The notes beneath the pieces were generated by a model. It did no database searches and had not been told where the DNA came from. It worked only from the letters and a program-made list of their open reading frames with translations. From positions 161,078 through 225,077 of the forward strand of contig JBILCU010000006.1 of assembly GCA_044352985.1 (NCBI GenBank): 64,000 nt of DNA, written 5' to 3'. This DNA is from JADJDM01 sp044352985 (GTDB taxonomy: Bacteria; Bacteroidota; Bacteroidia; B-17B0; Aurantibacillaceae). The position numbers were made by a program, and so were the translations under genes. Position 1 is the first letter of the stretch; the number at the start of each line of letters is the position of its first letter. This document shows positions 16,432 through 25,640 of the stretch, one piece after another.

Positions 16432-17169
16432 ATGACTCATCTAAATTCATTTCAATTCATTCCTGCAATAGACATCATTGATGGCAAGTGCGTTCGTTTA
16501 TCACAAGGAGATTACAGCCAGAAAACTACTTATTACGAACAACCATTAGATGCTGCAAAACAATTTCAGGATTTAGGAGTTCAGCGTTTGCATTTAGTTG
16601 ATTTAGATGGAGCAAAATCAGGAAGAATTATTAATCTACATGTGCTTGAAACCATCGCTAATCAAACAAAATTAGAAATTGATTTTGGAGGTGGAGTAAA
16701 AACCGAAGATGATGTAAGAATGATTTTGCAATCAGGCGCTAAATGGGTAACTGTTGGCAGCATGGCTGTAAAGCAAAAAGATACTGTTGCAAATTGGTTA
16801 GAAAAGTTCGGACAAGAAAAATTTTTAATTGGGATAGATGTAAAAGGAAGAAAGGCGGCAACAGACGGCTGGTTAAATGTGCTTGAAGTAGACATCTCAG
16901 AAGTAATTAATTTTTATTTCAATAAAGGATTCAATCATTTTTTTTGTACCGATATTTCAAAAGACGGAATGTTACAAGGCATATCTGAAGAATTGTATTT
17001 GCAGTTGATTAACGAATTTAATGGATTAAAACTAATAGCAAGTGGAGGAGTTTCTTGTATCGATGATGCTTATCGCGCAAAAGAAATTGGTTGTAAAGGA
17101 GTAATAGTTGGTAAAGCCATTTATGAAGGCAAAATTAAAAACGAAGAAATAAAAAAGATGTTATTTTAA
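16432..17169 (+). CDS. hisA: ProFAR isomerase
   Basis: TIM-barrel isomerase for step 4 of histidine synthesis, 245 residues. FIPAIDIIDGKCVRL with catalytic Asp14, DFGGGVKTEDD, and the second-half catalytic aspartate in CTDISKDGML; SGGVSCIDD and GVIVGKAIYEG bind phosphate. Flanked on both sides by repeat-containing gaps (256 and 510 nt), unlike the tightly packed genes before it, so transcription may be interrupted here or restarted. Confidence 0.96.
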   Translation: MTHLNSFQFIPAIDIIDGKCVRLSQGDYSQKTTYYEQPLDAAKQFQDLGVQRLHLVDLDGAKSGRIINLHVLETIANQTKLEIDFGGGVKTEDDVRMILQSGAKWVTVGSMAVKQKDTVANWLEKFGQEKFLIGIDVKGRKAATDGWLNVLEVDISEVINFYFNKGFNHFFCTDISKDGMLQGISEELYLQLINEFNGLKLIASGGVSCIDDAYRAKEIGCKGVIVGKAIYEGKIKNEEIKKMLF

Positions 17170-17235
17170 GAACTAACAAATAAAAACATGCAATAGTAAA
17201 AAATTAGTGATAAGCATTTAATAAAAAAGCTGTCA

Positions 17236-17522
17236 ATTTCTATTTATTATTTTCTTTTTTGTTCTCTGATTTTTTCAATTCTTTGTTACACAAAAAATCT
17301 ACGAGAAGCGAAAAACAGTGTAACTTAAAATCAATAACGCTATGCTGAGTCATATATTTTACCCGAGCGTGGCAATGAACAAACGCGGTGCCGATTCGGG
17401 TGAATGCTTTTTTTAGGGCAGCCAGGAGGAATGGCTGACCGTAAAGAAAAAAGTAGAGAGCGTGAGCAATCGTTTGTTCTTGATTTTTTTTGCTACTTTT
17501 TTTAATCAAGTAAAAAAAGTAG
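17236..17522. repeat. Repeat-like block with terminal hairpin between hisA and hisF
   Basis: The 510-nt gap between hisA and hisF holds GC-richer, mosaic sequence unlike the flanks. It ends in a perfect 12-bp hairpin, CTACTTTTTTTA (17493-17504) and TAAAAAAAGTAG (17511-17522) with loop ATCAAG. Read on either strand it looks like an intrinsic terminator. An 89-residue minus-strand frame at 17240-17509 has no recognisable domain and I treat it as part of the repeat. The remaining 17523-17679 is very AT-rich and shows nothing further. Confidence 0.55.
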
Positions 17523-17679
17523 ATGAAAATAAATTATAATTTTAAGAGTAATTTAAAAAGTAATAATTTTTATTAAAATTATAATTCAAATAAATTAAAC
17601 AGAAAATAATGCAATTGATTATTTATACTATTAAAAGTTCTATTTTTCTCAACTAAATTTTAGTAAATCCTAAAAACAA

Positions 17680-18438
17680 ATGCTTGCAAAACGAATCATA
17701 CCTTGTTTAGATATTAAAAACGGACGAACTGTTAAAGGCGTCAACTTTGAGAATATTCGCGATGCAGGCGATCCTGTTGAATTAGCTATTCGTTATTCAG
17801 ATAAAGGCGCAGATGAATTAGTGTTTTTAGATATTACTGCAACCAACGAAAAACGAAAAACATTAAGTGAACTTGTAAAAAAAATTGCAGAACACATTAA
17901 TATTCCATTTACAGTTGGCGGTGGAATTTCTTCCATAGAAGATGTTGATCATTTACTGAATCATGGTGCTGATAAAATTTCTGTCAACTCAGCAGCTTAT
18001 ACCAAACCAGAATTAATTTACTCGCTGGCAAAAAACTTTGGTAGCCAATGTGTAGTAGCTGCAATTGATATTAAACAAGAGACAGACGGTGAATGGTATG
18101 TGTATTTAAATGGCGGAACAAAAAAAACCAATTCTACTGCATTAAACTGGGCAAAACAAGTTGAGCAAGAAGGTGCAGGAGAAATTTTACTAACCAGCAT
18201 GAATAATGATGGGTCAAAAAGCGGTTTTGCAAATGACATCATTTCGCTTATTTCTCTTTCGGTTCAAATACCTGTTATTGCAAGTGGCGGAGCTGGAAAT
18301 ATGCAACATTTTTCCGATGCGTTTAAAAATGGTAAAGCAGATGCAGCTCTTGCAGCAAGTGTTTTTCATTTTTCTGAAATAGAAATTAAAGAGCTAAAGA
18401 AGTTTTTAGCTGAACAAGAAATACCGGTAAGAAATTAA
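17680..18438 (+). CDS. hisF: Imidazole glycerol phosphate synthase, cyclase subunit
   Basis: TIM-barrel cyclase that uses HisH-derived ammonia to make IGP and AICAR. 252 residues, catalytic Asp11 (RIIPCLDIKNGRTVKG) and Asp130 (VAAIDIKQE), with TVGGGISS and ASGGAGN phosphate loops. Followed by hisIE after 26 nt. Confidence 0.97.
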   Translation: MLAKRIIPCLDIKNGRTVKGVNFENIRDAGDPVELAIRYSDKGADELVFLDITATNEKRKTLSELVKKIAEHINIPFTVGGGISSIEDVDHLLNHGADKISVNSAAYTKPELIYSLAKNFGSQCVVAAIDIKQETDGEWYVYLNGGTKKTNSTALNWAKQVEQEGAGEILLTSMNNDGSKSGFANDIISLISLSVQIPVIASGGAGNMQHFSDAFKNGKADAALAASVFHFSEIEIKELKKFLAEQEIPVRN

Positions 18439-18464
18439 TTTAAAAAAGCAGATAGTCCTAAAAA

Positions 18465-19061
18465 ATGAAAATACAATTCGAAAAATATACTGATGGCTTA
18501 GTTCCCACAATCATACAAGATGCGACAACCAAAACTGTTTTGATGCTTGGTTTTATGAATGAGGAAGCATATAATAAAACAATTGAATCCAAAAAAGTTA
18601 CTTTTTTTAGTCGTTCAAAAAATCGCCTATGGACCAAAGGCGAGGAGAGTGGCAACTTTTTACATTTGGTTGAAATACTAAACGATTGCGATGAGGATTC
18701 ACTTTTAATTAAAGTAAATCCTGAAGGAGTGGTTTGTCACACCGGAAGCCCAACTTGCTGGAATGAATCAAATGAAGGTGATTTTTTATATCAACTTGAA
18801 AACATCATCAGTAAACGCAAAAATGAAAGCCCAGAAACTTCTTACACAGCTTCTTTGTTTAAAAAAGGAATCAATAAAATTGCACAAAAAGTGGGTGAAG
18901 AGGCTGTAGAAACAGTAATAGAGGCAAAAGATAATAACCTGGATTTATTTTTAAATGAATCAGCCGATTTATTGTTTCATTACTTGATTTTATTACAAGC
19001 AAAGGGGTGTACCTTAAAAGATGTAATTGCAATTTTAAAAGACAGGCATCAAAAAAAATAA
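18465..19061 (+). CDS. hisI: Bifunctional phosphoribosyl-AMP cyclohydrolase / phosphoribosyl-ATP pyrophosphatase
   Basis: 198-residue HisIE fusion for steps 2 and 3. The HisI half (~1-105) has MLGFMNEEAY, FFSRSKNRLWTKGEESGN and the zinc/catalytic segment HTGSPTCW. The HisE half (~110-198) has GEEAVETVIEA and ESADLLFHYLILL. Last gene of the operon; only 2 nt separate its stop from the stop of the convergent lysA, so any terminator must lie within the opposing gene. Confidence 0.96.
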   Translation: MKIQFEKYTDGLVPTIIQDATTKTVLMLGFMNEEAYNKTIESKKVTFFSRSKNRLWTKGEESGNFLHLVEILNDCDEDSLLIKVNPEGVVCHTGSPTCWNESNEGDFLYQLENIISKRKNESPETSYTASLFKKGINKIAQKVGEEAVETVIEAKDNNLDLFLNESADLLFHYLILLQAKGCTLKDVIAILKDRHQKK

Positions 19062-19063
19062 TT

Positions 19064-20212
19064 TTATTTTAGATACATTTTCCCTGCTGCTTTTCTCAAA
19101 TTATAATTTGATGACATGGCCTCCCCGTATGCGCCGGCACTTCTAATCGCAATTAAATCACCGCGATTTGTTTCAGGCAATAAAACTGTTTTTCCAAAAC
19201 AATCACTGCTTTCACAAATTGGTCCAACCACGTCATATTTTAAAACCTCAGAACTTTTTGAACTTATGTTTTCTATTTTATGATATGCCTGATAGAGTGC
19301 GGGTCTCAATAGATCATTCATTCCCGCATCAAGTATAGCAAAATTTGTAGTGATGCCTTTTTTAATGTGTAACACACTTGCAATTAAACTACCGCACTGA
19401 CCAACAATTGACCTTCCCAATTCAAAATGAACCTTTTGTTTCGGCTTTAACTCTAAATGTTTTCTAAACACATCGAAGTACGATTTAAAATCTACAATTG
19501 ATGAATTATCCGGTTCCTCATAATTAATACCAAGGCCACCTCCAAGATTAATAGTCTGAGGAAAAACTCCTTGATCAATAAACCATTTATTTATTTCGTT
19601 TACCCGTTTACATAATTTTTTAAAAGGGTCTAAAGTGGTTATTTGAGAGCCGATATGAAAGTGCAATCCAATTAATTTAATATGCTTTAATTGTTTTATA
19701 ATTTCTAAAACTTCATCAAATTCATAAGGATTAATTCCGAATTTATTTTCTTCTAAACCCGTTGTTATGTATTTATGAGTAAGCGCATCTACATTAGGAT
19801 TAATACGCAATGCAATATGCGCTGTTTTATTTTGTTTTGAAGCTAGCTGATTAATTACAATCAGTTCAGATACACTTTCAATATTAAAACAAAATATGTT
19901 TTGTTCTAGCGCGTAGTTGATTTCTTGATCGCTTTTGCCTACTCCTGCAAATACTATATCGGAAGTTTTAAAGCCACTTTTTATAGATTGTTTAATTTCA
20001 TTGCCACTTACACAATCGGCTCCTAATCCAGCTTGTTGAATTAATTCAAGCAGTTTAGGATTTGGATTAGCCTTTAACGCATAATGGATTTTATAATCAT
20101 TACCTGCATGTTTTTTTAAGGATGTTATGGTTTTTTGGAGTAAGCTTAAATCGTAAACAAAAAAGGGCGTATGTTTTTTCTTCAACTTATTTATATTGTT
20201 TTCTGAGATCAT
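19064..20212 (-). CDS. lysA: Diaminopimelate decarboxylase
   Basis: PLP-dependent fold-III decarboxylase that makes lysine from meso-diaminopimelate. 382 residues. PLP lysine Lys47 in HYALKANPNP, HFHIGSQ, GGGLGINY, and the active-site CESSDCFGK from the other subunit. C-terminal GAYGEAMSSNYN is standard. Convergent with hisIE. dapB of the same pathway lies at 43.5 kb. Confidence 0.95.
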   Translation of the reverse strand: MISENNINKLKKKHTPFFVYDLSLLQKTITSLKKHAGNDYKIHYALKANPNPKLLELIQQAGLGADCVSGNEIKQSIKSGFKTSDIVFAGVGKSDQEINYALEQNIFCFNIESVSELIVINQLASKQNKTAHIALRINPNVDALTHKYITTGLEENKFGINPYEFDEVLEIIKQLKHIKLIGLHFHIGSQITTLDPFKKLCKRVNEINKWFIDQGVFPQTINLGGGLGINYEEPDNSSIVDFKSYFDVFRKHLELKPKQKVHFELGRSIVGQCGSLIASVLHIKKGITTNFAILDAGMNDLLRPALYQAYHKIENISSKSSEVLKYDVVGPICESSDCFGKTVLLPETNRGDLIAIRSAGAYGEAMSSNYNLRKAAGKMYLK

Positions 20213-20339
20213 TTTTATTAATTAAATGAGTTGGTTTTTAATTATAATAAGATTTAAAGTGTGTCATTTTAATTTATACATGATTGTCAAAATAATGTAT
20301 AATAAATTTTTAAAATTAATCTGAACTAAAGTAAGTGTT

Positions 20340-20365
20340 TCAGTTAAAGTCTAAACTTTAACTGA
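20340..20365. other. Perfect inverted repeat between the PspC gene and lysA
   Basis: Arms of 11 bp, TCAGTTAAAGT and ACTTTAACTGA, separated by CTAA. It lies 44 nt past the PspC-gene stop and ~130 nt before the lysA start (both minus strand). No T-run follows on the minus strand, so it is a poor intrinsic terminator; an operator for lysA is possible. Confidence 0.5.
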
Positions 20366-20409
20366 TAAATTAATTCAACAACTTGTGTTTAAAATCAACA
20401 TTGTTTTGA

Positions 20410-20643
20410 TTAAATGTCCCAAACACTTTTTCTGCGGTAACGCGATGGCTTAAAAAATTCTTTATGTTCCAGCATGAAAGCCATTATAAAATAAATGATA
20501 ACTGGTGAGCCAAATGTGAAAAATGATAGATAAATAAAATACATACGCACATTGGTGGTTTTAATGCCCAATTTTTTACCCCACCATTCGCATACTCCAA
20601 ATGCCTGAGATTCAAACCAAGATATTGTTTTATTTATCATCAT
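20410..20643 (-). CDS. PspC-domain membrane protein
   Basis: 77-residue protein related to PspC: an N-terminal segment FGVCEWWGKKLGI, then TTNVRMYFIYLSFFTFGSPVIIYFIMAFMLEH with one or two membrane spans and a basic tail. PspC proteins act in envelope-stress responses in some bacteria; in Bacteroidota such short forms are of unknown role. It lies 39 nt after the DUF2851 gene on the same strand. Confidence 0.8.
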   Translation of the reverse strand: MMINKTISWFESQAFGVCEWWGKKLGIKTTNVRMYFIYLSFFTFGSPVIIYFIMAFMLEHKEFFKPSRYRRKSVWDI

Positions 20644-20682
20644 GTCTTCTTAAACAAATTTATTCTTTTTTATTTAATTTCT

Positions 20683-21957
20683 TTAAGTGCTTTGCAAAAT
20701 TGTTTTTCCTACTAAACATGATAAACATCCAGATTTAGCGCATAGTTCTTTTTCTAATTGAATAAATGCCTGTGAGAATAATGCATTTGTTGGTTTGGGA
20801 AGTACTTTTGAAAATAAATTTACTATCGAGTTTTTTTCAGGTAATGATGTGTTTATTATAGTTTTGGCCGCCAATGCCATTTTTTTATTGTTTGTAATTT
20901 CAGAATAGAAAAACAAAAAGGGTACAATTACATTTATTATTATCGAATTTATAGACAAATCTCCAAGCTGATTATTGCCTTTATTTATCTTTTTCCCAAA
21001 ATCGTAATGCGTTTGCCAATAAGACGAGAGATTAAGTTTTAATTCATTTGCCCATTTATCGAAAGTATTTAATTCGTTTAATTGATTAATTATAAAATCA
21101 AATTTGGGTAGTATTGTTGAAAATTGTGCAATGCGAATGCTCGGAAAATTTTGAGGATGCATGCGGGAGAATTTCCAGATGGTGCTAGGCAGACTATTTA
21201 AATTATGTGTTTTTTGGAGGTAAAGAAATTCTTTTTGTAATTCATGGTGATGTTCGTCAATACTTGGTTTATCTAAAAATCCGGCAACACCATACAACAA
21301 AGATTCTGTTTTTAAAGGATCACGTAAATATGTTTGAACTAAATGAAAAGATAATTCTTTCGATAATAAATCAAAAGCAAGAGCATTGGTTTTAAAACCA
21401 AAAGATAGAGCAACTAATTTGTATAAAGTATGCTGGATGTTTTTGTTCTCTGAATAATATACTTCTTTAATAAAGTCAATTTTGTTTTTTAATCGCTTAA
21501 AATACAGGTCATTCATCCATTCTAAATAGTCATTTCCATTTAATTCCACAACTTGGTTTTTACAAATAAGCTTTTTGTTCGGTTTAATCATCAATGGTGA
21601 AAATTGCGTTACATAAGGGAAAATAAGGTGCTTTAATTGTAATGTTGGTAGATTAATTCCATTACTATTGTTTACATCCATATCATGATCTAACACTACA
21701 TGCAAAATCACCGAGTTGTAAGCGATATCTTTATCGTGTTTATGTTTTTTCCAATCTGAGGCTCTAACGTGAATCTCAATATTTCCTATGAATAAAATGT
21801 CATTTATTTTTATGTGAGCGTTAGAAAAATCAGGACCACTATCTCGATTATATTCTCCTGGTTTTATGATTTCAATTGATTCTGATTCAAGTGTTTTAAG
21901 ATTAAAGGCATCAAACAACTGAAATTTCCAGATATAATGAAGTAACTCTTCTTTCAC
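20683..21957 (-). CDS. DUF2851 protein
   Basis: 424-residue protein of a Bacteroidota-specific family. The conserved N-terminus (ELLHYIWKFQLFD...GEYNRDSGPDFSNAHIKI), IGNIEIHVRASDWKKHKHD, and the C-terminal cysteine cluster CAKSGCLSCLVGK are the family hallmarks. The early part looks like a nuclease-like core (GPDF...GNIEIH), but function is unknown and I do not assign one. Divergent from mutL. Confidence 0.85.
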   Translation of the reverse strand: MKEELLHYIWKFQLFDAFNLKTLESESIEIIKPGEYNRDSGPDFSNAHIKINDILFIGNIEIHVRASDWKKHKHDKDIAYNSVILHVVLDHDMDVNNSNGINLPTLQLKHLIFPYVTQFSPLMIKPNKKLICKNQVVELNGNDYLEWMNDLYFKRLKNKIDFIKEVYYSENKNIQHTLYKLVALSFGFKTNALAFDLLSKELSFHLVQTYLRDPLKTESLLYGVAGFLDKPSIDEHHHELQKEFLYLQKTHNLNSLPSTIWKFSRMHPQNFPSIRIAQFSTILPKFDFIINQLNELNTFDKWANELKLNLSSYWQTHYDFGKKINKGNNQLGDLSINSIIINVIVPFLFFYSEITNNKKMALAAKTIINTSLPEKNSIVNLFSKVLPKPTNALFSQAFIQLEKELCAKSGCLSCLVGKTILQST

Positions 21958-22021
21958 TAATTAAAAATACAAAATTATAAATCCAAGGTAAAATCATTTA
22001 AACACATTTTATTCAACATAA

Positions 22022-22045
22022 TTTAACGGGAACTTTTCCGTTAAA
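22022..22045. promoter_or_regulatory. Inverted repeat in the mutL / DUF2851 divergent region
   Basis: TTTAACGG at 22022-22029 and CCGTTAAA at 22038-22045 are perfect 8-bp arms around GAACTTTT. It sits between two divergent starts (21957 and 22114), where no terminator is expected, so an operator is more likely than a terminator. Confidence 0.45.
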
Positions 22046-22096
22046 AGAGATAAAAATAATTTGGTAAAGCAATTTCTCGTTTGCCTTTAATTTTAG

Positions 22097-22104
22097 TAAA
22101 TTCG
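22097..22104 (+). promoter_or_regulatory. -7 element for mutL
   Basis: TAAATTCG fits TAnnTTTG with one change and ends 9 nt before the mutL ATG. The nearest TTG (22081) gives only a 13-nt spacer, so the -33 part is unclear. Confidence 0.35.
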
Positions 22105-22113
22105 TGAGATTTT

Positions 22114-23958
22114 ATGGCAGACTTAATTTCTTTATTACCCGAAAATGTAGCGAATCAAATTGCGGCCGGAGAGGTGGTTCAACGCCCCGCATCGGTGGTG
22201 AAAGAGTTGTTGGAAAATTCGGTGGACGCCAAAGCATCTGTAATTAAACTGATTGTAAAAGAAGGTGGTAAATCACTTCTTCAAGTGATAGATAATGGAA
22301 GGGGAATGAGTGAACGCGATGCAGTGTTATGCTTTGAGCGCCATGCTACCTCTAAATTAAAAAATGCCGATGATTTATTTAAAATTATTACCAAAGGTTT
22401 TAGGGGCGAAGCACTTGCGGCCATTTCTGCAGTTGCACAAGTAGAACTTAAAACCCGTCCCGAAGAAAGTGAATTAGGGACTTTAGTTATTAATGAAGGA
22501 AACACCATTACAACACGTGAATCGTGCAGCGGAGCGGTTGGGACTTCCATTAGTGTAAAAAATTTATTTTTTAATATTCCGGCCCGTAGAAATTTTTTAA
22601 AAAACGATAGCATTGAGCTGAAACACATTGTTGATGAGTTTGAACGCGTTGCCATGGCGCACCCCGAAATTGCTTTTCATTTATTTAACAACGGGCACGA
22701 AATGTATCATTTGCCGGCAAGTACCTTAATTCATCGTATTGAAGGGTTGTTAAGTTCAAGCATCAAGGGAAATCTAGTTGCGGTAGATGAAGTTACTCCT
22801 GGTTTTTCTATAAAAGGTTATGTGGGCAAACCAGCTTCTGCAAAGAAAAAAAGAGGCGAGCAGTATTTTTTCGTTAATCAGCGATTCATAAAAAGTGCCT
22901 ACCTCAATTTTGCGGTTTCTGATGCTTACACGGATTTAATAAAAGGCGATGAGTATCCGAGTTACATCCTTTTTATTGATTTGCCTCCAAGCACGATTGA
23001 TGTAAACATTCATCCCACCAAAACGGAAATAAAATTTGAAGACGAAAAAACGTTATTCGTCATTTTAAAAACCGCAGTAAAACGTGCGCTCGGCAAAGCC
23101 AATCTTGCTCCAAGCATCGATTTTGATGTAGAGCAATCTGTTGTTGATGCGATGTATAGTTCGCCACAACAACCAAAAGCCCCAGAGATAACATTTAACC
23201 CATCATACAATCCTTTTTCAACTGACAACAATAAATCATCTTACAAAAAGGAATACGAAAGTTCACTTTACAAGCAGAACAAACAGAACTGGGAATCGCT
23301 TTACCAGCAACACCAAACGGATGTTAATCCGCATTTAGAAAATGAACAGGAACAACATCAGTTGTTTGATGAAAACCAAGTTCAGTCGCTGAAAAAAGAG
23401 TTTTTTCAGTTGCAACAAAAGTACATTGTTACCACCATCAATGGTAATTTAGTGATGATTGATCAGCACCGTGCTCACGAAACCATTTTGTATTACCATT
23501 ATCTAAATTCGTTCGAAGGGCAAGCCATTGCATCGCAACAAGAACTTTTTCCACAAAGCTTAGATTTAAGTCCGTTGGATTTAAATTTAGTATTGGGTTT
23601 AAAAAATGAGCTAAAAGCACTTGGTTTTGATATAGAACAATTTGGAAAAGACAGTATAGTTATTCACGGAATTCCTACCGATCATGCCGGACAAAATTGT
23701 TTGGAACTGCTGGAAGGTATTGTTGAAAATTACAAACTCAACAACCTGGATGTTGAGTTGGATAAACGCGAAAATCTTTGCCGTGCAATGGCAAAAAAAG
23801 CGGCCATTCAATACGGAAAAGAATTACAACACGAAGAGATCGAATTGTTATTGCAACATTTATTCTCCTTAGAAAACTATTCATTTTCACCATCCGGAAA
23901 AATCATTGTTTCGGAATTGCCATTCTCCGATATTGAAAAATTATTTAAAAAACGTTAG
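22114..23958 (+). CDS. mutL: DNA mismatch repair protein MutL
   Basis: 614-residue MutL. The N-terminal GHKL ATPase is intact: NQIAAGEVVQRPASVVKEL with catalytic Glu34, VIDNGRGM, RHATSKL and GFRGEALAAI. A long polar linker (~345-425) leads to the C-terminal dimerisation domain. The endonuclease motif DQHA-xx-E-xxxx-E reads DQHRAHETILYY here, lacking the final Glu, and the usual late CPHGRP-type metal motif is FSPSGKII. The nicking activity found in many MutLs may therefore be reduced or absent; this may be normal in the lineage. The rhomboid gene follows 3 nt after the stop. Confidence 0.95.
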   Translation: MADLISLLPENVANQIAAGEVVQRPASVVKELLENSVDAKASVIKLIVKEGGKSLLQVIDNGRGMSERDAVLCFERHATSKLKNADDLFKIITKGFRGEALAAISAVAQVELKTRPEESELGTLVINEGNTITTRESCSGAVGTSISVKNLFFNIPARRNFLKNDSIELKHIVDEFERVAMAHPEIAFHLFNNGHEMYHLPASTLIHRIEGLLSSSIKGNLVAVDEVTPGFSIKGYVGKPASAKKKRGEQYFFVNQRFIKSAYLNFAVSDAYTDLIKGDEYPSYILFIDLPPSTIDVNIHPTKTEIKFEDEKTLFVILKTAVKRALGKANLAPSIDFDVEQSVVDAMYSSPQQPKAPEITFNPSYNPFSTDNNKSSYKKEYESSLYKQNKQNWESLYQQHQTDVNPHLENEQEQHQLFDENQVQSLKKEFFQLQQKYIVTTINGNLVMIDQHRAHETILYYHYLNSFEGQAIASQQELFPQSLDLSPLDLNLVLGLKNELKALGFDIEQFGKDSIVIHGIPTDHAGQNCLELLEGIVENYKLNNLDVELDKRENLCRAMAKKAAIQYGKELQHEEIELLLQHLFSLENYSFSPSGKIIVSELPFSDIEKLFKKR

Positions 23959-23961
23959 TTA

Positions 23962-24813
23962 ATGAACCAGGATTACCGACCTACTCGCTTTCAGGTTTTA
24001 CCACCGGTGGTAAAAAATATACTTATCATTTCGGGAATTCTGTTTTTGGCAACGCAGGTTTTTCAAGCTAATCCCGGCATCAATCTCACCGATTTTTTAG
24101 GGCTGCATTATTTTTCTGCTGAATTGTTTAAGCCCTATCAGTTCATTACTTACTTGTTTATGCATGCCGATTTCACGCATTTGTTTTTTAACATGTTTGC
24201 CGTATGGACATTTGGTTCAGTGCTTGAAAATGTATGGGGTCCAAAACGATTTCTAATTTTTTACCTCATAACAGGTATGGGCGCTGCTCTAATACAATAC
24301 TTGGTGATTTATTTAGATATTAATGATTCGGTTTTGGTATTCGATCAAATCATGCAAGAAAACAACATCGATAAATTGACAAAATTTTTTAATAGTGGAG
24401 CACTTACTCCATTCATGAATGCTTCCACCTACGATTTGTTTCAGGGATTTGTAGATCAATACAACGAAGCATCTGCAACTGACCCAACGAAAGCAGTTTT
24501 TTTGGCGCATGAGTTCATTCAGCAGGTGCAAAGCACTTATTTAAATACCCATGTAATTGTTGGTGCATCGGGTTCTTTATTTGGGTTGTTACTTGCATTT
24601 GGTATGTTGTTCCCGAACACGTATTTAAGTATATTTTTCTTTTTTCCTATAAAGGCAAAATACTTTGTGATGATTTATGGCTTGTTTGAATTGCTTTCAG
24701 GAATTGCCAATCAGCCCGGAGATAATGTTGCTCATTTTGCACACCTCGGCGGAATGCTCTTTGGTTTTTTTATGATTCTATACTGGAAAAAAAACAGGAA
24801 CAATTTTTATTAA
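23962..24813 (+). CDS. Rhomboid intramembrane serine protease (first of two)
   Basis: 283-residue membrane protease with about six spans. The serine is in IVGASGSLFGLL and the catalytic histidine in HFAHLGGMLFGF; HADFTHLFFNMFAVWTFG is the conserved loop-helix before them. The ~90-residue insertion between the second and fourth spans (~120-190) is longer than in GlpG. Directly after mutL and 26 nt before a second rhomboid gene. Confidence 0.92.
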   Translation: MNQDYRPTRFQVLPPVVKNILIISGILFLATQVFQANPGINLTDFLGLHYFSAELFKPYQFITYLFMHADFTHLFFNMFAVWTFGSVLENVWGPKRFLIFYLITGMGAALIQYLVIYLDINDSVLVFDQIMQENNIDKLTKFFNSGALTPFMNASTYDLFQGFVDQYNEASATDPTKAVFLAHEFIQQVQSTYLNTHVIVGASGSLFGLLLAFGMLFPNTYLSIFFFFPIKAKYFVMIYGLFELLSGIANQPGDNVAHFAHLGGMLFGFFMILYWKKNRNNFY

Positions 24814-24839
24814 AAACAATAAGCAATTAAATTTGAACT

Positions 24840-25640
24840 ATGTATTCAAGTTTTAAATCCAATTCTTTACTCACTCGTTTCATTATCATCAATGGAGTTG
24901 TTTTTTTAACGCTAAATATTTTATTCCATGTTTTAAACATTAATCTCATTCCTTACATCTCTGTACACTCTACTTTGCCCGGTTTCTTTCTTCGCGCCTG
25001 GGGAATATTCACCTATATGTTTTCGCACCTTGATTTGTCGCATGTGTTTTATAATATGCTCTGGTTGTTTTTTATGGGACAGATTTTTACAGTTATTATT
25101 GGTGAACAACGTTTATTATTTACCTATTTGTTTGGAGGCATTTCAGGAGCAATTCTGTTTTTTATTTCTTCACTTTTATTTTCAAAACAGGAAGGCTATT
25201 TAATTGGTGCTTCTGCATCTGTTATGGCAATTACTGTTGCAGCAGGAACCTACGCACCTAATATGCCGGTATCGGTTTTTTTAATTGGAGAAGTAAAATT
25301 AAAATGGGTAGTGGTTGCATCTTTCATCATGTTTTCATTAATTGATTTATCGGTTAACACCGGAGGAAAAATCTCTCACATGGGCGGAGCATTGTTCGGG
25401 TTTATTTATGGAAGACAATTAAAAAACAGAAATGATATTGGGGCATGGTTTCAACGATTAATCAGCGGACAAAAATTAAAAGTGGTACATCGTAAAAAGT
25501 TTAGCGATGAAGAATACAATTATTCCAAACGTCAGGAAGAAAAAAGCCTGGATGAATTATTAGATAAAATAAATCGTTCCGGTTACGATAGTTTAAGCAA
25601 AAAAGAAAAAGAACGTTTACACGAATTATCTAAAAAATGA
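24840..25640 (+). CDS. Rhomboid intramembrane serine protease (second of two)
   Basis: 266 residues. LIGASASVMAI holds the serine and ISHMGGALFGFIYG the histidine, with FSHLDLSHVFYNMLWLFFMG upstream. A cytoplasmic C-terminal tail (~200-266), rich in charge and ending SLSKKEKERLHELSKK, is typical of the Bacteroidota form of this family. Only moderately similar to the neighbour, so an old duplication. Its stop overlaps the start of the DUF4159 gene. Confidence 0.9.
   Translation: MYSSFKSNSLLTRFIIINGVVFLTLNILFHVLNINLIPYISVHSTLPGFFLRAWGIFTYMFSHLDLSHVFYNMLWLFFMGQIFTVIIGEQRLLFTYLFGGISGAILFFISSLLFSKQEGYLIGASASVMAITVAAGTYAPNMPVSVFLIGEVKLKWVVVASFIMFSLIDLSVNTGGKISHMGGALFGFIYGRQLKNRNDIGAWFQRLISGQKLKVVHRKKFSDEEYNYSKRQEEKSLDELLDKINRSGYDSLSKKEKERLHELSKK

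Noticed and set aside
17240..17509. 89-residue minus-strand frame in the hisA-hisF gap
   Set aside because: No domain, lies in repeat-like DNA with a terminal hairpin; more likely a by-product of the element.
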